Source: Chrysosporum bergii ANA360D (lineage in GTDB: Bacteria > Cyanobacteriota > Cyanobacteriia > Cyanobacteriales > Nostocaceae). From it: a DNA stretch of 64,000 bases. The stretch is taken from positions 1 to 64,000 of the forward strand of contig NZ_JANQDH010000051.1 of the NCBI RefSeq assembly GCF_029891735.1, read 5' to 3'. Positions 8,438 to 17,410 of the stretch are shown here, in pieces. A program made the position numbers and the translations under genes. The notes under the pieces were generated by a model, which did not search any database, was not told where the DNA came from, and worked only from the letters and a program-made list of their open reading frames with translations. How positions within the stretch are numbered: position 1 is the stretch's first letter; each line of letters begins with the position of its first letter.

Positions 8438-8662
8438 TTACGGTGTTTTTTGTAAATCCGGTCGTTCTTGGGGGATGATGGCACCTTCTACCGGGCAAAC
8501 TGCGATACATATACCACAATCTATACAAGTGGCAAAGTCAATCCAATACCAATCAGTTCCTTGGACATTTTTACCAGGACCGGGATGGATGCAGGCTACT
8601 GGACAAGCATCTACGCAGTCAGCTACACCTTGACAAACATCTGTGACAATCGTGTGGGGCAT
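8438..8662 (-). CDS. Small bacterial-type [4Fe-4S]/[3Fe-4S] ferredoxin
   Basis: The 74-residue protein has eight cysteines at 10, 16, 20, 24, 46, 49, 52 and 56. The second motif (CIDCGICIAVCP) is a normal 4Fe-4S signature. The first (C10-x5-C16-x3-C20) lacks one cysteine of the usual CxxCxxC and resembles the seven-iron ferredoxin pattern. It probably carries two clusters of unlike type and transfers single electrons in the cytoplasm. The redox partner is unknown; the neighbours (hisZ and an amino acid ATPase) do not suggest one. Confidence 0.85.
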   Translation of the reverse strand: MPHTIVTDVCQGVADCVDACPVACIHPGPGKNVQGTDWYWIDFATCIDCGICIAVCPVEGAIIPQERPDLQKTP

Positions 8663-8751
8663 TTCTTGATTCCCTTTCTTGCAGATCAGCTATTTCTAGC
8701 CTAGCAGGGGAGTAGTGACAATTATAGTTGTGAATACTCCCCACCCACTCA

Positions 8752-9963
8752 TTAAACCAATGGTTCACAAATTACAGAACCATCAGCTTTAATCCAGGCG
8801 ATTTGAGCAATACCGCGATCGCTCGCGTATTGTTTCACAGTTGCTGCATCTTTGCCGCCTAAATCCATTTCTACCCTCACCAATTCTGTAGAATCGCGGA
8901 GTTTTTGGGCGTAGGCAAAAGCCGCAGCTTGAGCCTCGGCTGTTTGCGGTACTACTAACCAGTCACTAGCTGCCGTTGATTGTGGTAGTTGCTGGTTATA
9001 TAAAAGAACTTGGTGTAAATCTTCGATATTCAGCACAAAACCAATACCGGGAATATCTTCGGCTTGAGGATGATATAGTCCTAACAGCCGGTCGTAGCGA
9101 CCACCGCGCCCTAAAACTCTGGCTTGTGAATTATTATTAGTGACAATTTCAAACACTATGCCGGTGTAGTAGTCTATGGTTTCGATTAAACTGAGGTCAA
9201 GAATTAAAGAAACCCCCCCAACGGATTGTAATAACTCTACCATAGATTTGAGATTATGCACCATTTCTTGTTGCTGGGGATTTAAATCCAAACTACTGAC
9301 CTTTTGCAGTACATCAGCACTGTCACCACGCAGATCCATCATGATGATGGCGCGATGGCGTAGTTCATCGCTCAAAGGTAGATTATCTATGGCGATGTGA
9401 TCAAGATGAGCAATGGCGCTGCGGACTTGGGGTTGTATCTTCACCGGGAAAGCATCCAGGAGAGATGTTGTAATTCCCGCTTCCCCCAAGATTAAATGCC
9501 AATCTTGTAAACCCAAAGCCGCGAGACAATTTCTCACCAAAAGCAGCACTTCCACATTAGCCAATAGTCCCCCCACACCCAACAACTCAACCCCAGCTTG
9601 ATAAAATTCTTGCTGGCGGTTGTGCTTGTTTTCCCAGTTCCGGCGGAAAACATTAGCGTTGTAGTATAGGCGTTTGGGATAGGTGACACCTGCCATGCGC
9701 GTAACCACTGCACGAGCGATGGAAGCTGTCAACTCCGGGCGCAATCCTAGTTCTTCATCTTGACCGTTTTGTAGTTGAATCACCATCTGGCGTTGAATTG
9801 CTTCTCCCGCCATTAGAGTATCCATCCGTTCCAAGGTTGAAGTGATAATCCTGTGATATCCCCAACCATGAAACACTTGTTGTAATCTATCTTCAATCCA
9901 GTGTTTTTGAGCCACATCTAAGGGTAATAAATCCCTGGCTCCAGATGCTGGTTGATACACCAT
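8752..9963 (-). CDS. hisZ: ATP phosphoribosyltransferase regulatory subunit HisZ
   Basis: The 403-residue protein is a HisRS paralogue that pairs with short-form HisG in the first step of histidine synthesis. Class II synthetase-like motifs are seen (LRPELTASIARAV, LYYNANVFRR, LGRGGRYDRL). In the place of the HisRS motif LDYYTRTVFE it has IDYYTGIVFE, and it lacks the anticodon-binding end of a synthetase, which favours HisZ over HisS. The start codon overlaps the stop of the upstream J-domain gene by one base (TAATG), suggesting coupled translation. Confidence 0.85.
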   Translation of the reverse strand: MVYQPASGARDLLPLDVAQKHWIEDRLQQVFHGWGYHRIITSTLERMDTLMAGEAIQRQMVIQLQNGQDEELGLRPELTASIARAVVTRMAGVTYPKRLYYNANVFRRNWENKHNRQQEFYQAGVELLGVGGLLANVEVLLLVRNCLAALGLQDWHLILGEAGITTSLLDAFPVKIQPQVRSAIAHLDHIAIDNLPLSDELRHRAIIMMDLRGDSADVLQKVSSLDLNPQQQEMVHNLKSMVELLQSVGGVSLILDLSLIETIDYYTGIVFEIVTNNNSQARVLGRGGRYDRLLGLYHPQAEDIPGIGFVLNIEDLHQVLLYNQQLPQSTAASDWLVVPQTAEAQAAAFAYAQKLRDSTELVRVEMDLGGKDAATVKQYASDRGIAQIAWIKADGSVICEPLV

Positions 9964-10901
9964 TATTTTTTATTCCCACCAAACAAGCCACCAAACAAAC
10001 CCCCACCTCCAGATTTATCTGGTTGATTAGTTTCATCATCATGAGGTGGAGTCACTCTCGAGCCACTGGACTGTCGCCCTAAAGCTTTTTCTATTTTAGG
10101 TTTCCATGTCAATGCTATTTCATTAGTGGGATCTAATTTCAAAGCATTATCAAAATGAATTTTGGCCATTTTAATCTGATTTTGCCTTAAATACACTAAC
10201 GCTATTAAACTATGACAGAGACTATTTTTAGGTTCTAACTTCAAAGCATCTTGTAACTCTACCTTAGCTCGACCCAGTTGGTTGTTGTTGATCAAAGTTT
10301 GAGCGCGACGCACATACTGGTCTACTGGGGAATCTTCTGGGACTGGTGGGAGTGTTTCTGTGTTTGATCTGGCTTTACCTGAGTTAGTTGGGAATTGACC
10401 AGACAACTCAGAGGAAGTGGAACCTGTGGCTGCACTCCGCATCAGGTATACTAAGTTTAACTCGCTAACTTGGGAGATGATTTCAGTTGACTTCTCTAAT
10501 GATTGATATTGAGTAGTGGCAATTTTGGCGATCGCTGTCTTGTAAGCATGATCATAATTAGTCTCAGTCAGTAGTTTTTTAGCCAAGTCAGTGCTTAATT
10601 CTAACTCAGCTGATTCTCGTAATAGGCGTTTGCCCATTTGAGATAAAACTATCAGGTGTTCTGTGTGACTGGTTTCCTTGCCCAGATGTTCATAGGCTGG
10701 ATTAACGAACGTTGATAACAATTTATGAGCCTGTTGTTTTTCAGCTGAGGTCAGGGCGTTGCTATCTGGGTGTAAGCGCCGGGCAATTTCTAGGTAACGT
10801 TTACGTATCTTCTTTCCATCTGCGTCAACTGGAACACACAAAATTGCGTGATAGTCCATCAAGTCATATTTAAACAATCCCACATTTATTTTTATAAACA
10901 T
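9963..10901 (-). CDS. J-domain and TPR protein
   Basis: An N-terminal J domain (about 15-85) has the HPD motif at 44-46, which stimulates DnaK-type ATPases. A middle linker is followed by two TPR-like repeats (about 193-275) and a glycine/phenylalanine-rich tail ending GGLFGGLFGGNKK. It is probably a specialised cochaperone that selects clients through the TPRs. The start could be Met15 (10859), where the J domain begins; neither start has a strong ribosome-binding site. It is coupled to hisZ through a one-base overlap. Confidence 0.75.
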   Translation of the reverse strand: MFIKINVGLFKYDLMDYHAILCVPVDADGKKIRKRYLEIARRLHPDSNALTSAEKQQAHKLLSTFVNPAYEHLGKETSHTEHLIVLSQMGKRLLRESAELELSTDLAKKLLTETNYDHAYKTAIAKIATTQYQSLEKSTEIISQVSELNLVYLMRSAATGSTSSELSGQFPTNSGKARSNTETLPPVPEDSPVDQYVRRAQTLINNNQLGRAKVELQDALKLEPKNSLCHSLIALVYLRQNQIKMAKIHFDNALKLDPTNEIALTWKPKIEKALGRQSSGSRVTPPHDDETNQPDKSGGGGLFGGLFGGNKK

Positions 10902-10975
10902 ATATTACTTAGTGTTTTTTTTAGCTAGCTTGATTTTATAAGTAATTCTACAGTAGCAAATCCTCAGTTATCCTG

Positions 10976-11788
10976 TCATTTCCAACTCGACAACGGGGGA
11001 ACTGTTACCAATTCATTACTTAGTTGGTGGTGAATTTTACCGTTTGTAGCTAAAATTCTCCCTGATGCAATTTTAAAAGCAGTGCCATCATAGGCAGTAA
11101 CTTTACCCCCAGCTTCTCGCAATAAAACCACACCAGCCACCACATCCCAAGGAGAAATTCCCCTTTCCCAGTAACCATCTACACGCCCACAAGCAACAGC
11201 AGCCAAATCTAAAGCAGCAGAACCGCTACGCCTAACCCCCTGAGTGAGATGAGTTAGGTGACAAAATTCTGCATAGTTATTATCCGCAGTTTCCCGGCGA
11301 TCATAGGCAAATCCTGTTACCAACAAGCTTTTACTTAGTTCAGATATTTCTGAAACCTTGATGTTCTGGCGGTTGCGGGTGGCACCCAAGCCAGTGGCTG
11401 CTCGAAATAGCTCCTCACGTAAAGGGTCATAAATTACACCTACAGAAGGGACACCATGAACCAATAAGCCAATAGAAACAGCAAAAGCGGAATATTGATG
11501 AGCGTAATTAGTTGTACCATCTAAAGGGTCAACTGCCCAGAGATACTGATTATCTTGATTGCCTAACTGTCCTGATTCCTCAGCCAGGATAGAATGTTGG
11601 GGAAAGTGGCGGCGCAAAATTGAGAGAATTTCCGCCTCTGAGGCTTGATCCGCAGCGGTGACTAAATCACCAGGGCGACCTTTTTCGGTAATAGCATTTT
11701 CTAACTTACCCAAATACCCTTGTAAAACTGCACCCGCAGCCAAAGCTGCTTCTGTGGCAATATCTAGAAAAATTTGTAAATTAGTCAT
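10976..11788 (-). CDS. suhB: Inositol monophosphatase family protein (SuhB-like)
   Basis: The 270-residue Mg-dependent phosphatase has LAEESG (69-73), the metal motif DPLDGTTN (87-94) and the C-terminal motif ISPWDVVAGVVLLREAGG. The family hydrolyses inositol-1-phosphate; bacterial members also act on other sugar phosphates, and in some bacteria histidinol phosphate. The neighbourhood of hisZ makes histidinol-phosphatase activity worth considering, but the sequence alone does not decide it. Confidence 0.85.
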   Translation of the reverse strand: MTNLQIFLDIATEAALAAGAVLQGYLGKLENAITEKGRPGDLVTAADQASEAEILSILRRHFPQHSILAEESGQLGNQDNQYLWAVDPLDGTTNYAHQYSAFAVSIGLLVHGVPSVGVIYDPLREELFRAATGLGATRNRQNIKVSEISELSKSLLVTGFAYDRRETADNNYAEFCHLTHLTQGVRRSGSAALDLAAVACGRVDGYWERGISPWDVVAGVVLLREAGGKVTAYDGTAFKIASGRILATNGKIHHQLSNELVTVPPLSSWK

Positions 11789-11869
11789 TGTTTTTTTTCA
11801 AAAGGGAACAGGTCATTGGTGATTGTGTACGAATACAACAACTAAACTATCTTGTATACTTAAAATTGG

Positions 11870-12409
11870 TTACAATTTTTGGCGGCGAAACTCACTAGGA
11901 GAGAGACGCATGGGTTTTTCAGGGTTCCAAATGCCTTTTCCCATGAGTCTAGCCCATTGTTGGGCTTGCTCCAAGCGTCGGTCATATTTGTGATTAGGCG
12001 ATCGCCCTACAAATAGAGCATATCCTTTTTTAACAATTTCCTCATTCAGTAACCGATTATCTTTCCACACATAAGCTAAAGTTCGCCCTGTTTTATCCTT
12101 AGCTTCCAAATCAAATTCCAGGATTACGGATTTTTCTGGCTCACCAATCAACTCTGCTAAAACTTCTTTAGACTCATCCGCCCAGGGAAGTTGGCGAAAA
12201 TCCGGAGCATCAATACCAATTAACCGGACACGAGCGGCCAAGTTGGGTTGGGGAGGTATACCTAAAACTTCTAAAGTTTGCCCACTCACCACCCGCGTTA
12301 CCTTCACCTCCACCTGATTACCGACAGTGTAATCATTGGCTTGACAACTGCTCAACAACAGCAAGCACAGGAAACAAATCAAATGTGTGGGCTTGTGGGC
12401 GAACAGCAT
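11870..12409 (-). CDS. Thermonuclease (SNase) family lipoprotein
   Basis: The 179-residue protein begins with a lipoprotein signal (lipobox LSSC, Cys22). An SNase OB-fold follows, with RLIGIDAP (Arg62), KTGRTLAYVW (Arg109) and the LNEEIVKKGYA block. In staphylococcal nuclease the position after DTP is the catalytic Glu43; here it is Asp70 (DAPD). Activity may therefore be reduced or altered. Expected location is the periplasmic face of a membrane. It follows the ferredoxin gene by one base. Confidence 0.85.
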   Translation of the reverse strand: MLFAHKPTHLICFLCLLLLSSCQANDYTVGNQVEVKVTRVVSGQTLEVLGIPPQPNLAARVRLIGIDAPDFRQLPWADESKEVLAELIGEPEKSVILEFDLEAKDKTGRTLAYVWKDNRLLNEEIVKKGYALFVGRSPNHKYDRRLEQAQQWARLMGKGIWNPEKPMRLSPSEFRRQKL

Positions 12410-12410
12410 T

Positions 12411-12800
12411 TTAATCCTCGTCTAACGGTAAACCCGCTTTTACCCTACCCTTGGCAAAATAGCGGCCAAACTGTAGTTCATATACTTCGTCCTCATCTTG
12501 GGTTTCTACCTCCAAATCAGAACGAGCATAACTGACGCATAACAAAGCATAACCCCGTCGGCGCAGTGCCGGCGATAGTCCAATAGCCTCCGGTTGGTAA
12601 ACTTCTCCAGATATTACCCTCACAGCACAAGTTGTACAAGCCCCATTGCGACAAGAAAACGGCAGATTCTGTCCTTCTTGTTCGATGCTGTGGAGAATAT
12701 AGCGGTCTTCCGGGACTTGTAGACTGTATTCTTGACCAGAAGCGCGATCGCGGACTTTAATGGTGTGTGTAGAGGACATTTTGCTGTTTGGATTTCCCAT
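12411..12800 (-). CDS. Plant-type [2Fe-2S] ferredoxin with C-terminal extension (FdC2-like)
   Basis: Cluster ligands are Cys50, Cys55, Cys58 and Cys88 in the CxxxxCxxC-x29-C arrangement of photosynthetic ferredoxins. After the normal end of such proteins there is an extension of about 20 residues starting ELQFGRYFAKG, which resembles the FdC2 group conserved in cyanobacteria and plastids. A second start, Met8 (12779), is possible. The SNase lipoprotein follows one base downstream, so the two are probably cotranscribed. Confidence 0.85.
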   Translation of the reverse strand: MGNPNSKMSSTHTIKVRDRASGQEYSLQVPEDRYILHSIEQEGQNLPFSCRNGACTTCAVRVISGEVYQPEAIGLSPALRRRGYALLCVSYARSDLEVETQDEDEVYELQFGRYFAKGRVKAGLPLDED

Positions 12801-12893
12801 CAGAACTTTTAGTTTTAATTTTTAGTTTTAATTTAATATGTCTAGACTTGCAATTTCCAAAATTTTATAGTATAGTTATAAATCGTTGCCCCT

Positions 12894-12980
12894 GGAGAGG
12901 TGGCCGAGTGGTTTAAGGCGCAGACCTGGAAAGTCTGTTATGCGGAAACGTATACGAGGGTTCGAATCCCTCCCTCTCCG
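12894..12980 (+). tRNA. tRNA-Ser (GGA)
   Basis: An 87-nt class II tRNA. Acceptor arms GGAGAGG and CCTCTCC close the molecule. The anticodon stem CAGAC/GTCTG holds loop CTGGAAA with anticodon GGA at 12928-12930. A long variable arm and the T arm GGTTCGAATCC follow. CCA is not encoded. Confidence 0.95.
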
Positions 12981-13010
12981 TTAAATAATAATCTGGTCGG
13001 TGGCTAATTT

Positions 13011-13922
13011 ATGTCTGTCAATTGGATATTGGTCAAACAGCGACTAACGCCCTACTTATTTTTGCTCCCGGCCCTAATTATCTTGTTTCTAACGGTCTTT
13101 TGGCCGGCAATACAAGCATTTTACCTCAGCTTTACCACTTACCAGGACCTGTCCCAGCCACCGCAATGGATAGGTTTTAGCAACTTTCTCCGTTTGTGGA
13201 AGGATGCAGTTTTTTGGCAAACTTTAGAAAACACTTTTTTGTATCTGCTGGGTGTAGTACCAATTTTAGTCATGGCTCCCTTATTGCTGGCAATTTTGGT
13301 AAATCAGAAATTGCGAGGAATGAACTGGTTTAGAGCAGCTTACTACACTCCTGTGGTTATATCAATGGTGGTTGCTGGTATAGCTTGGAAATGGCTATAT
13401 GCAGAAAACGGCTTACTCAATCAATTACTGGCCAGTGTGAATATTTCTCCTACAGGAATTCCTTGGCTAACCAGTCCAGAAAAATTGCTAAACATTGTCC
13501 CCATTTCCCTAATGAGTGTCATGCTTGTCACCATTTGGAAAGGACTCGGCTATTACATGGTAATTTATTTAGCCGGCTTGCAATCAATTCCTGATGATGT
13601 ATATGAAGCCGCAGCCATTGACGGTTCCGATGGTATCCGCAAACACTGGGATATTACCATACCTTTGATGAAACCCTATTTAGCCTTGGTGGCAGTCATT
13701 TCCGCCATTTCCGCCACTAAAGTATTTGAGGAAGTATTTGTTATGACCCAAGGCGGTCCACTCAATAGCTCAAAAACCATTGTTTACTATTTATATGAAC
13801 AGGCGTTTAGTAATTTAGAAATTAGCTATGCTTGTACAATTGGGTTAGTATTATTTTTGATGATTTTAGCCTTATCAGCCTTGAGACTATTTCTAAATCA
13901 ACAGCAAGACATGGGGATTTAA
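13011..13922 (+). CDS. Sugar ABC transporter permease (MalF/UgpA type)
   Basis: The 303-residue protein has six hydrophobic segments and the cytoplasmic EAA loop (YEAAAIDGSDGIRKHWDITI, about 198-217) of binding-protein-dependent transporters. It would form half of an inner-membrane channel for a carbohydrate. No second permease, binding protein or ATPase is adjacent, so the substrate cannot be read from context. It begins 30 bp after tRNA-Ser. The next gene converges on it. Confidence 0.85.
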   Translation: MSVNWILVKQRLTPYLFLLPALIILFLTVFWPAIQAFYLSFTTYQDLSQPPQWIGFSNFLRLWKDAVFWQTLENTFLYLLGVVPILVMAPLLLAILVNQKLRGMNWFRAAYYTPVVISMVVAGIAWKWLYAENGLLNQLLASVNISPTGIPWLTSPEKLLNIVPISLMSVMLVTIWKGLGYYMVIYLAGLQSIPDDVYEAAAIDGSDGIRKHWDITIPLMKPYLALVAVISAISATKVFEEVFVMTQGGPLNSSKTIVYYLYEQAFSNLEISYACTIGLVLFLMILALSALRLFLNQQQDMGI

Positions 13923-13992
13923 TGAACATTCTATCGTCACCAATACCCTGTTCCCTGTGTCCCATCCTTACAATTGACTTTTTCAGCCAACC

Positions 13993-14763
13993 CTAAATAA
14001 ATAAAACTTGTAACTCATCTTGCCAATTCATCTGCAACTGTGAGGAAGCGTTACCGCCATTAATGGCAATTTCTACCCAGCCATGACTACCAACTAAAGC
14101 GGCTACTTCCCCCACCTTAACATCACCATAAGTCACACAGCCGGGTATGGTCAGCCCAGAAGCCTGTACACACCAATTTTTACCCTGGATATATTTTCCA
14201 GGAATATTACTGATTAAGTTGCCAAAATGATCAATATATTGAATAGAACCTGTTACCCCAGAACTTGTAGGGCTACATTCCGCCATATCTAACTGTACTA
14301 AACCGGCTGGGTTGATTTGTCGTCCTAGCCGTTGTAAAGGAATACCACTGGACAGATGAGCGCCCACAGGTGCAAAGATATCCCTACCGTGAAAAGTTTT
14401 ACTAGGTTCCCTTGTGCGCCAATATTGGGGGTTAGTTAGTTCAACAGCGTTAATTGCTGGGGTTTGACTAAGTACCCCGCTAAATATGCCATTGTCCGGA
14501 CCGACTAAATACCCCTGAGCAAATTCTACCGCGATCGCTTTTCGTCTCCCCCCTACTCCCGGATCTACCACAGCCACATACACTGTACCCACAGGAAAAT
14601 AAGGGTAAGCATTCATCAAACAAAATCTAGCTGCTGCCTTGTTTTGGGCGGGAATTTGGTGTGTCAAGTCCACTACCCTAATTTGGGAGTTGATTTGAGC
14701 CATCACTCCTTTCATCACACTAACATAAATATCGCAGTGGCCAAAATCGCTCAGTAATGCCAC
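13993..14763 (-). CDS. SAM hydroxide adenosyltransferase family (DUF62)
   Basis: The 256-residue protein begins ALLSDFGHCDIYVSVMKG and has the family blocks VVDPGVGGRRKAI, LVGPDNGIF, FHGRDIFAPVGAHL and IDHFGNLISN. Enzymes of this family split S-adenosylmethionine using water; relatives use fluoride or chloride. The start is GTG at 14763. A good AAGGAG site sits too far upstream (about 30 bp), and an IS-like repeat begins at 14794, so the original leader may have been altered by insertion. Confidence 0.85.
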   Translation of the reverse strand: MALLSDFGHCDIYVSVMKGVMAQINSQIRVVDLTHQIPAQNKAAARFCLMNAYPYFPVGTVYVAVVDPGVGGRRKAIAVEFAQGYLVGPDNGIFSGVLSQTPAINAVELTNPQYWRTREPSKTFHGRDIFAPVGAHLSSGIPLQRLGRQINPAGLVQLDMAECSPTSSGVTGSIQYIDHFGNLISNIPGKYIQGKNWCVQASGLTIPGCVTYGDVKVGEVAALVGSHGWVEIAINGGNASSQLQMNWQDELQVLFI

Positions 14764-14793
14764 CAGTGCTGGTTGATTGATTGGTTTTTTCTC

Positions 14794-14897
14794 CTTGACA
14801 TCTCCCCTGGTTTCAACACAGGGGATTCTAAACTCATGTTGCTACGCGGTCATCAGACACGCTAGGCAGCTTTTACAACATAACTTATTAAATCATA
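14794..14897. repeat. IS200/IS605-like end, copy 1
   Basis: The copy begins CTTGACATCTCCCCTGG and forms a hairpin TCCCCTG/CAGGGGA. It continues with a block including CGGTCATCAGACACGCTA. A second copy is at 29755-29857. Read on the minus strand it could encode MSLESPVLKPGEMS, which resembles TnpB C-terminal tails. It sits directly 5' of the DUF62 gene. Confidence 0.6.
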
Positions 14898-15022
14898 ATG
14901 AAGACAGATTTTTCTGTAACGAAAAATACTACAACTATGATATCTTAGTCACATAAGACATACTACAGCAGTCTTGATCAGCATAAACACAGATTTCTTT
15001 GTTAATCAAAAGGAGCATAATC

Positions 15023-15178
15023 ATGAGTTGGCATAGACTAAAAGCGCCCAGTCTAGCAGAACAAACTCACAGAATGAATATTCACAAAAGCCTAGAGCAT
15101 CGCTTGGAGGTGGCTAAGGCTAAGAATGACCAGCAGTTGATACATCAACTGGAAGCAGAAATGAAGTATTTTAGCTAG
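15023..15178 (+). CDS. Small conserved-looking protein of 51 residues
   Basis: The product starts MSWHRLKAPSLAEQTHRMN and ends ETMKYFS-like (EAEMKYFS); it is helical and charged, without cysteines or membrane segments. An excellent ribosome-binding site (AAAAGGAG) lies seven bases before the ATG. A terminator-like hairpin follows at 15220. These signals support real expression. I do not recognise a function. The promoter would lie just downstream of the IS-like repeat at 14794-14897. Confidence 0.75.
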   Translation: MSWHRLKAPSLAEQTHRMNIHKSLEHRLEVAKAKNDQQLIHQLEAEMKYFS

Positions 15179-15219
15179 ATTGAGAGTTTGTAGTTAATTT
15201 TTTTATTTTGTAAAAAACA

Positions 15220-15251
15220 CATGGGTTGTCAACACCAATTAACAACCCATG
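15220..15251. terminator. Bidirectional terminator
   Basis: CATGGGTTGT (15220-15229) pairs with ACAACCCATG (15242-15251). It lies between the 51-residue gene and the convergent PRC-barrel gene. Confidence 0.65.
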
Positions 15252-15270
15252 AAATCACCCTAAAAATTGC

Positions 15271-16146
15271 TTAACTTTTTCTCCTCCGGGGGCGTTCGCT
15301 ATCTTTCTTAACGTCTAATTCTTCCCGGCGTAGATTTTCTTCAGCCTGAACAGTATGTTCCTCCACAACCTTCCTCACTTCCACCTCTTCACGCACCACA
15401 GCTTCCTTACGAATTTCCGGCTTTTCTTCGTAAACATCCATATGTATTACCTCACCTTCCCGGAAATTAACTTCACCAGGGGCTGCTGTGCGTCCCGCGT
15501 CGGGTGGTGTAGTGCGTTCAATAACTACACGCTCTTTTTCTACAGGTACTGAAACTGCGGCTTTTTCCGTTTCAACGTGCTTACCAACCACCACCTCTCC
15601 TGTTTTCACCCTGGACTTATCAGCAATTAACCGTTCTTCGTACAGTTTTAGGTTTTGATGATTTGCTTTGGTGGTACTATATAGTTCTGGCTCTTCCTCG
15701 TAATATCTAGCCCTAGCTGTCCTCTCAATATCTAAAGGTGCTGTGGCCTCCACAGGTGTTGCAGTTTCTAAGGGTGACTCAACCAAGGGTCGGCGATACA
15801 CCCCGCGCACTTGTTCCTCATAATCATCATCAACCCGTTCTAGATCCTTAAAATCAGGCAAGTTTTCTACTTGCTCTCGGGTAAGTCCTGCTGCATAAAC
15901 TCGTCGTTCCGAATAACTAATGCGGGAACGCCCAATTGGTAATAAAACCTGCTTACCAAAAATCCAAAACCCTGTATCAACAACTAAATAACGAAAATGT
16001 CCAGTATCGTCTACTAAAATATCTTTGACAGTGCCAACTCTTTCATTATTGATGTCTGAGTAAACATCAAAGTCTCTGATGGCATAATTATCAAAATCAG
16101 TAGCCGTATAATCACCAGAAAAATCTTCAAGTTTATAAAGAACCAT
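15271..16146 (-). CDS. PRC-barrel and DUF2382 stress protein
   Basis: The 291-residue protein has a PRC-barrel (about 22-95; DFDVYSDINNERVGTVKDIL and WIFGKQVLLPIG) followed by a DUF2382 region (about 165-270) rich in E, K, R and V, including LYEERLIADKSRVKTGEVVV. Such YsnF-like proteins are linked to general stress. The tail ends in an arginine- and lysine-rich stretch (RRRKS). The protein appears soluble and strongly charged. No operon partner. Confidence 0.85.
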   Translation of the reverse strand: MVLYKLEDFSGDYTATDFDNYAIRDFDVYSDINNERVGTVKDILVDDTGHFRYLVVDTGFWIFGKQVLLPIGRSRISYSERRVYAAGLTREQVENLPDFKDLERVDDDYEEQVRGVYRRPLVESPLETATPVEATAPLDIERTARARYYEEEPELYSTTKANHQNLKLYEERLIADKSRVKTGEVVVGKHVETEKAAVSVPVEKERVVIERTTPPDAGRTAAPGEVNFREGEVIHMDVYEEKPEIRKEAVVREEVEVRKVVEEHTVQAEENLRREELDVKKDSERPRRRKS

Positions 16147-16416
16147 ATTAACACTTGCCCAAATCTACATCTTTGAGCCTAAAACATATGTTATCTTGGT
16201 ACTTCTTGCTTGCGATTGAATTGCATTCACTTATTATTTAATACTTTTGGGGGATTTATGAGTAGTTATATTTAAAGTAATTGTAATATTTAATACTATA
16301 AAAATAATTATCTAACCTGAGATATAACCGTGATCATCGGCGGGTAGATAACTATTTAAATAACCACCAAATATTATAGAAGTACATTTATTTGTATTGT
16401 ATGGAGGTATATTTAA
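16147..16416. promoter_or_regulatory. Divergent promoter region of PRC-barrel and SLH genes
   Basis: This AT-rich region separates two divergent genes. A strong ribosome-binding site GGAGGT (16401-16406) lies eight bases before the SLH ATG at 16417 and fixes that start. No operator is recognised. Confidence 0.5.
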
Positions 16417-17247
16417 ATGCCTAGCTTATCCCGTTCTTGTAAATTAACTGCTTCTTTGGTAACTCTAGGGGTAGCAGCAAGTGTAACTGGCGCGGCTTTA
16501 GCACAGAGTACCTTTCCTGATGTTCCTATTGATTATTGGGCGCAACCATTTATTGAGCGTTTAGCTGCCAGAAATATTGTTGTGGGATATCCAGATGGTA
16601 CATTTCGACCAGAACAGGCGGTACAACGTGATGAATTTGCGGCCATGATTCGTAAAGCTTTTGAAAAAGAACCAGTGCGGCAAATCAAAGATGCCAGCGT
16701 TTATCAAGATATTCCTCAAGGACATTGGGCAGCCCCAGCCATTGAGGAAGCATATCAACAAGGATTTATGAGCGGTTATCCAGATGGTTTTTTTCGCCCA
16801 AATCAGCCAGTTTCTAGAATAGATGCCATAGTTACCCTAACTAGGGGCTTAAATTTAACACCAGAACCCCAAAAAATCACCCGTCGAATGGTGAAAAGGC
16901 CGATATATTTGCCCCTAGCAATGACTTCTTTAATGCAGCCCTTAGTGTCTGCACCCCAAACAACTACAGATGTGACGGCAGTGGCTAAAAATTATTATGC
17001 CGATGCCCAACAAATCCCCCAGTATGCTATTAATGATGTGGGCATAGCAACACAAAAAAATATTGTGGTCAATTATCCAAATCCTAGGGAGCTAAATCCT
17101 AACCTGCCCCTCAGACGCTCCACTGCTGCTGCTTTTATCCATCAAACTTTAGTAGCCCGGAACCAAATGGAACCCCTGCCGAGTAATGTAGAAGCTTATA
17201 ACTATATTGTGCGTCCTCAAGTGAACATGGTTGCCGAAGGAAATTAG
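16417..17247 (+). CDS. S-layer homology (SLH) domain protein
   Basis: The 276-residue exported protein has a signal peptide cut near AALAQS (about residue 30). Two clear SLH domains follow: FPDVPIDYWAQPFIERLA with GYPDGTFRPEQ, then YQDIPQGHWAAPAIEEA with GYPDGFFRPNQ. A third, weaker one covers about 190-245. SLH domains attach proteins to cell-wall polymers. There is no porin barrel, unlike the large cyanobacterial SLH porins, so this is a short wall-associated protein. Confidence 0.9.
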   Translation: MPSLSRSCKLTASLVTLGVAASVTGAALAQSTFPDVPIDYWAQPFIERLAARNIVVGYPDGTFRPEQAVQRDEFAAMIRKAFEKEPVRQIKDASVYQDIPQGHWAAPAIEEAYQQGFMSGYPDGFFRPNQPVSRIDAIVTLTRGLNLTPEPQKITRRMVKRPIYLPLAMTSLMQPLVSAPQTTTDVTAVAKNYYADAQQIPQYAINDVGIATQKNIVVNYPNPRELNPNLPLRRSTAAAFIHQTLVARNQMEPLPSNVEAYNYIVRPQVNMVAEGN

Positions 17248-17361
17248 CTGTGAAAACCGATAATGTGGGATTTTTGACTTGTCTCCTGGATGGAATCCCA
17301 GGTAGTGCCAGCATCCTGCTCGTTGCTTAATACATCTTACCCGCTAAGGATGCAGATTACT

Positions 17362-17375
17362 CCCCCCAAGGGGGG
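17362..17375. terminator. Hairpin between SLH gene and aspS
   Basis: CCCCCC and GGGGGG arms (17362-17367 and 17370-17375) lie within a larger ACTC...GAGT arrangement. The position between convergent genes suggests a shared terminator. Confidence 0.5.
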
Positions 17376-17410
17376 CTTTGAGTAATTCATCCCCCCTGAG
17401 AAAACAGCCT

